Both the position numbers and the translations under genes were made by a program. Positions 22,594-25,340 of a DNA stretch of 25,340 nucleotides are shown here, piece after piece. This stretch comes from DATAVB01 sp040414495. GTDB taxonomy: Bacteria; Actinomycetota; Actinomycetes; Mycobacteriales; QHCD01. The notes under the pieces are model-generated. The model was not told where the DNA came from, searched no databases, and was given only the letters and a program-made list of their open reading frames with translations. Location: positions 1 through 25,340 of the forward strand of contig JBEDUI010000012.1 of NCBI GenBank assembly GCA_040414495.1, written 5' to 3'. The first letter of the stretch is position 1; the number at the start of each line of letters is the position of its first letter.

Positions 22594-24225
22594 TCATGCC
22601 GGCATGATTTCGATCAGCGAGGCGGCCGGCGCGGTCAGCTCGAGTGTGAACGTCAGCGTCCGCGGGCAGTCCGCCTCGGTACGGGCCGGCTCCAATTCCT
22701 CCAACTGCTCGCCGGCCCGGATGCGGGCCAACTGCTCGGCCGAGGGATCCTGCGGCGCGCCCTCATTCAGCCAGCGGGTGTGCGTATTGCTGTGCTGCGC
22801 GTCGACGCGGTGATGGGTGATGGTGACCGATCGGCCCACGGTCCGAAGGTTGCGTAACGAAACGGATACGGTCGCGGTGCCGGTGGCATACTGGTTGTCG
22901 TTGTGGTGCCACACGATGACGGCGATTCGCCCGTTCTCGTCGGCCGCGGCCAGGGCGCCGATATCACCGTCCTGACCGTCGGCCCGGACCGCCTCGACCG
23001 GCAGCCGATTCGCGCCCAACCGGCCCAGCAGCTGATATCCATTCACCACCGGCGCGGCGACATCGCCCGCGGTGAAGAAGCTGCGGGTGCCCTCGAAGTA
23101 CCGATCGCCTTCCAGATACCAGGTCCAGGCCGTGGCTCGCGTCACACCGCGCCGCTCCGGGGCGTCCAGGTCGAGCAGTTTCTGCATGAGCTGCACCTGA
23201 AAGACCGGGTAGTACGCGGTGTTATTTACCTCATAGCTGGGGTTGTCGAACGCACCGTAATGAGCCGGCACGTCCAGATCGCATTCGTCCACCAGCACCG
23301 GTACGTCGGCCAGCGCGGGGAACGAGCGGATGATGCCGAGGCTGGTTTCCACCTCCTGCAACATCTTCGCCGTGCTCGGCGAATGCCGTTCGTCGCTCGT
23401 GGCGCCATTCGGGCCGACCGGCGAATACAGCCGCGGGAAACCGGCCGCACCTTTGGTGTGGAACGAGACGAAGTCGATCGGCGTGCCGGTCTGCTTGGTG
23501 ACATAGTTGGTGCCGGTCGCGCAGTGCTCGAGAAATCCACGCAGGAATTCCTCGCCGTTTCCCGTAGTGGCCGGGCCGCCGACCAGCACGTCCGGCAACA
23601 CCGCACGCAGCGCGGCCACCGTGACGTCGTACAGCTCGCAGTACTCGGCCAGCGTACCCTGCCAGTACAGGATGTCCGGCTCGTTCCACAGTTCCCAATA
23701 CCAGCGCGACACCTCCTGCTGCCCGTACCGCTCGGCGAAATGCGCCGCCGTCGCGGCGACCAGATCGCCCCACTTGGCGAAATCCTTTGGCGGCGAGGCC
23801 CACAGTTGCGATTCGTACCGCCCATACAGCGACGGCATTGGCATGAATTCCGGGCCGGGCAGGTCGCGGGTCAACGCAAACGGGCAGAAACCCAGCTCCA
23901 CAATGGGTCGCAGCCCGACCGACAGCCACGCATCGAATGCCGCGTCAACGATCCCCCAGTCGTAGAAGGGTTTTCCCGACGCGTCCTCGTGATAGACGTT
24001 GCCGCTGCTCCAGTGCGGCACCGCCCGACCGTTGCCGCTGGTGAAGATGTTGTGCGCCCGCACCGCGGTTTCCGCGCCCAGAACCTCCCGCAGCCGGGCC
24101 AGGTTTTTCTTGCCCCGTGGCGTCGCGGTCCAGTTCAGCTCGTCGTAGCCGAAGCTCGCCCAGATCCGCTCCAGCGGTCCGGTCGGCGCGGCGCAATCGA
24201 TGGTCACTTCCGACTGTTGGGGCAA
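22594..24225 (-). CDS. Glycoside hydrolase family 39 (beta-xylosidase-like)
   Basis: 543-aa retaining glycosidase of clan GH-A. The barrel starts with GPLERIWASFGYDELNWTATPRG in outline. The acid/base is Glu182 in YWELWNEPDI and the nucleophile Glu314 in PVLVDECDLDVP. A C-terminal beta-sandwich domain holds RIAVIVWHHNDNQYATGTATV and a LRNL..V..SVTITHHRVD stretch. Length matches family beta-xylosidases (about 500 aa). There is no signal peptide, so it hydrolyses imported oligosaccharides in the cytoplasm. I chose the TTG at 24223-24225 because GAAAGG lies 9 bases upstream; a GTG at 24264 would run through that Shine-Dalgarno sequence. A GTG at 24207 is also possible. It is the first gene of the operon, 49 bases before the dehydratase. 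Activity could also be alpha-L-iduronidase- or arabinosidase-like. Confidence 0.92.
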   Translation of the reverse strand: MPQQSEVTIDCAAPTGPLERIWASFGYDELNWTATPRGKKNLARLREVLGAETAVRAHNIFTSGNGRAVPHWSSGNVYHEDASGKPFYDWGIVDAAFDAWLSVGLRPIVELGFCPFALTRDLPGPEFMPMPSLYGRYESQLWASPPKDFAKWGDLVAATAAHFAERYGQQEVSRWYWELWNEPDILYWQGTLAEYCELYDVTVAALRAVLPDVLVGGPATTGNGEEFLRGFLEHCATGTNYVTKQTGTPIDFVSFHTKGAAGFPRLYSPVGPNGATSDERHSPSTAKMLQEVETSLGIIRSFPALADVPVLVDECDLDVPAHYGAFDNPSYEVNNTAYYPVFQVQLMQKLLDLDAPERRGVTRATAWTWYLEGDRYFEGTRSFFTAGDVAAPVVNGYQLLGRLGANRLPVEAVRADGQDGDIGALAAADENGRIAVIVWHHNDNQYATGTATVSVSLRNLRTVGRSVTITHHRVDAQHSNTHTRWLNEGAPQDPSAEQLARIRAGEQLEELEPARTEADCPRTLTFTLELTAPAASLIEIMPA

Positions 24226-24247
24226 CGCACAGCACCTTTCGTGGTCG

Positions 24248-24287
24248 TTGCGACTCGCCGGCACGCGCGCACGTGGGCGAGTCGCAA
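24248..24287 (-). promoter_or_regulatory. Leader hairpin of the GH39 operon
   Basis: TTGCGACTCGCC (24248-24259) and GGCGAGTCGCAA (24276-24287) form a perfect 12-bp stem with a 16-base loop that can pair further (CACG/CGTG). It lies in the predicted 5' leader, 7 bases before the Shine-Dalgarno sequence of the first gene. It could stabilise the mRNA, attenuate transcription or control translation. Confidence 0.55.
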
Positions 24288-24360
24288 TCGGCGCAGCCGC
24301 GCGGGTTCTGCCAGTGCCGAGAAGGCTTGCGTGATCGGGCGCGACGGGCGGACGACGCCC

Positions 24361-24390
24361 ACGCTAGGCCGGCCTGGCGCAAGTGGTCAA
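24361..24390 (-). promoter_or_regulatory. Candidate promoter of the six-gene GH39 operon
   Basis: Read on the minus strand, TTGACC (24390-24385), an 18-base spacer and TAGCGT (24366-24361) form a housekeeping-type promoter about 135 bases upstream of the first gene. The -35 box lies inside the palindrome at 24384-24401. Confidence 0.5.
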
Positions 24391-24401
24391 CCGGTCGACC
24401 A
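24384..24401. promoter_or_regulatory. Candidate operator, imperfect 18-bp palindrome
   Basis: TGGTCAACCGGTCGACCA is an 18-bp palindrome with one mismatched base pair (positions 6 and 13). It covers the -35 box of the minus-strand promoter. TGGTC/GACCA half-sites resemble those of FadR-type GntR repressors, and the operon ends with such a gene, so autoregulation is the simplest reading. Confidence 0.5.
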
Positions 24402-24460
24402 ATACCCGGCATGTCCGGATGGGGACAGGACGGGACTGTTGCCGGCACCTGATGGCAACA

Positions 24461-24480
24461 CTTGGCAAGCGGTTGCCAAG
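24461..24480. promoter_or_regulatory. LacI-type operator
   Basis: CTTGGCAAGCGGTTGCCAAG is a 20-bp palindrome with a central CG and 8 of 9 matching base pairs per arm, the typical LacI/GalR-family design. It overlaps the -35 box of the plus-strand promoter. A second inverted pair GTTGCC/GGCAAC (24438-24443 and 24454-24459) lies immediately upstream and repeats the same half-site. No LacI gene is in the window. Confidence 0.65.
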
Positions 24481-24501
24481 GACGGCGAGCCGGCTTACAG
24501 T
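24473..24501 (+). promoter_or_regulatory. Candidate promoter of the second binding-protein gene
   Basis: TTGCCA (24473-24478), a 17-base spacer and TACAGT (24496-24501) give a good housekeeping promoter reading right. The -35 box is the right arm of the LacI-type operator, so repression by LacI-type protein would be direct. Confidence 0.6.
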
Positions 24502-24613
24502 ACAAATTCGGTAGCGCAGCAGATCGTGCTTGACGTCACCGAACCTGTTCACGATTCACGGGGAGCAGTTGAGCAATGTGGACCCCACCGGACCTCTTCT
24601 GGCGCGAGTGCCG

Positions 24614-25340
24614 ATGCTAGGGACAAGGCAAGGTGGGACGGCCATACCGCGATCCCCCCGTACCGCCATCGCACTCGCTGCCGTCGCAGCGCTCTTCATG
24701 ACGCTGGTGTCCTGTACGAAACTGGGCGGTGGCGGCAAAACCATCAACGTCCTCATCGGACTGAACGCCAGCTATCTGCCGCAACAACAGTCGTATTTCA
24801 GAACGATCAGCAAGGAATTCCAGCAGCGCACCGGATACAAGGTGAACTTCCGTACGTTCACCAGTTCCAATGACGAACAGCAGCAGCTGCAGTCCGCCGT
24901 CATCAGCGGATCCGGGCCCGATATCTTTGCGATCGGAACGACGTTCGTCCCAACCGCCTATGCCACCGGCGCTTTCCGGGTGCTGAGCAACGCCGACTGG
25001 AAAACGCTGGGCGGTCGCGGCCAATTCGTCAAACAGCAGCTGGCAATGTCCGGGCCGAGCCAGAGCCAGCAGATCGCGGTCCCGTACGCCACGCAACCGT
25101 ACGCAATGGCCTACAACACCGAGATGTTCAAGAAGGCCGGCATCGCCGGACCGCCCAAGACCTGGACCGAATTCATCCAGGACGCCAAAAAACTGACCGA
25201 CCCCGCCAAGGGCGTCTACGGCGTCTCGGTCGATCCGTCCGACGGTTTCGACCCCTGGAAGTACATCTGGATGCTCACCCTGCAGTCCGGGGGTGAATTC
25301 ATCAACAACTCGATAACGACCGCGCAGCTGGACTCCAAAC
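24614..25340 (+). CDS. Sugar ABC importer substrate-binding lipoprotein (partial, 3' end outside window)
   Basis: At least 242 residues, open to the window edge. From the ATG at 24614 the protein begins MLGTRQGGTAIPRSPRTA, a hydrophobic stretch ALAAVAALFMT follows, and lipobox LVSC places the lipidated Cys at residue 34. The mature part reads INVLIGLNASYLPQQQSYFRTI, then SAVISGSGPDIFAIGTTFVP, VPYATQPYAMAYNTEMFKKAGI and PPKTWTEFIQDAKKLTD, all typical of family 1 extracellular binding proteins. The start is uncertain. In-frame TTG (24569) and GTG (24578) lie nearer a GGGGAG at 24560-24565, but their spacing is poor and the signal peptide would be unusually long. It is divergent from the GH39 operon and unlike its binding protein in sequence. 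It probably heads a second importer operon. Confidence 0.88.
   Translation, partial: MLGTRQGGTAIPRSPRTAIALAAVAALFMTLVSCTKLGGGGKTINVLIGLNASYLPQQQSYFRTISKEFQQRTGYKVNFRTFTSSNDEQQQLQSAVISGSGPDIFAIGTTFVPTAYATGAFRVLSNADWKTLGGRGQFVKQQLAMSGPSQSQQIAVPYATQPYAMAYNTEMFKKAGIAGPPKTWTEFIQDAKKLTDPAKGVYGVSVDPSDGFDPWKYIWMLTLQSGGEFINNSITTAQLDSK

Noticed and set aside
22903..24873. A 656-aa plus-strand frame across the GH39 gene and the divergent promoter region
   Set aside because: It lies opposite the GH39 catalytic motifs, reads through two palindromes and a promoter, and its product is Arg-rich without any family feature.

Overview
The window looks like chromosomal DNA from a high-GC actinobacterium. Codon third positions are strongly G/C, GTG and TTG starts are common, and genes are joined by 4-base stop/start overlaps. 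The gene families are typical of the group: a MarR regulator of the actinobacterial MRKPL...SIMR..QILLARYD type, DUF4032, DUF1707, a DivIVA-like coiled-coil protein, and methylmalonyl-CoA functions. I cannot name the genus. No rRNA, tRNA, CRISPR array, phage gene or transposase is visible.

Layout, left to right. (1) Bases 1-356 hold a degenerate 51/52-base tandem repeat lying against the 3' end of a MarR-type gene. (2) Bases 1184-2862 carry an ECF sigma factor translationally coupled to a single-pass membrane protein with Ser/Thr-rich and carboxypeptidase-regulatory-like extracellular domains, ended by a nested hairpin shared with the convergent DUF4032 kinase-fold gene. (3) A DUF1707 protein is followed by a three-gene ABC-2-type exporter operon (5106-7724), whose last stop codon lies one base from the stop of a convergent gene. 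(4) Bases 7726-10506 encode short-chain acyl-CoA metabolism: a thiolase and MeaB-type GTPase on one strand and methylmalonyl-CoA epimerase divergently. (5) A DivIVA-domain coiled-coil protein, probably leaderless, and an aldo/keto reductase converge on a perfect 17-bp terminator hairpin.

(6) From 13491 to the right edge the window is a carbohydrate-use locus. A cytoplasmic GH38 alpha-mannosidase has its own promoter and a palindromic operator. After a 671-base non-coding stretch full of hairpins and repeats comes a six-gene minus-strand operon. In transcription order it encodes a GH39 glycosidase, an enolase-superfamily sugar-acid dehydratase, an ABC sugar-binding lipoprotein, two ABC permeases and a GntR/FCD regulator. 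A second sugar-binding lipoprotein gene starts divergently and runs off the window.

The likely logic is that an oligosaccharide enters through the ABC importer (its ATPase is not encoded here). GH39 and possibly GH38 then hydrolyse it in the cytoplasm, the dehydratase handles an aldonate-type product, and the GntR protein senses an acid intermediate. The divergent promoter region carries two different palindromes, one over each -35 box. The one facing right is of LacI type, which suggests a LacI regulator just outside the window. The most interesting parts are this two-operator switch with its leader hairpin, the repeat-rich 16.8-17.36 kb stretch, the sigma/surface-protein pair, and the epimerase with an altered metal ligand.
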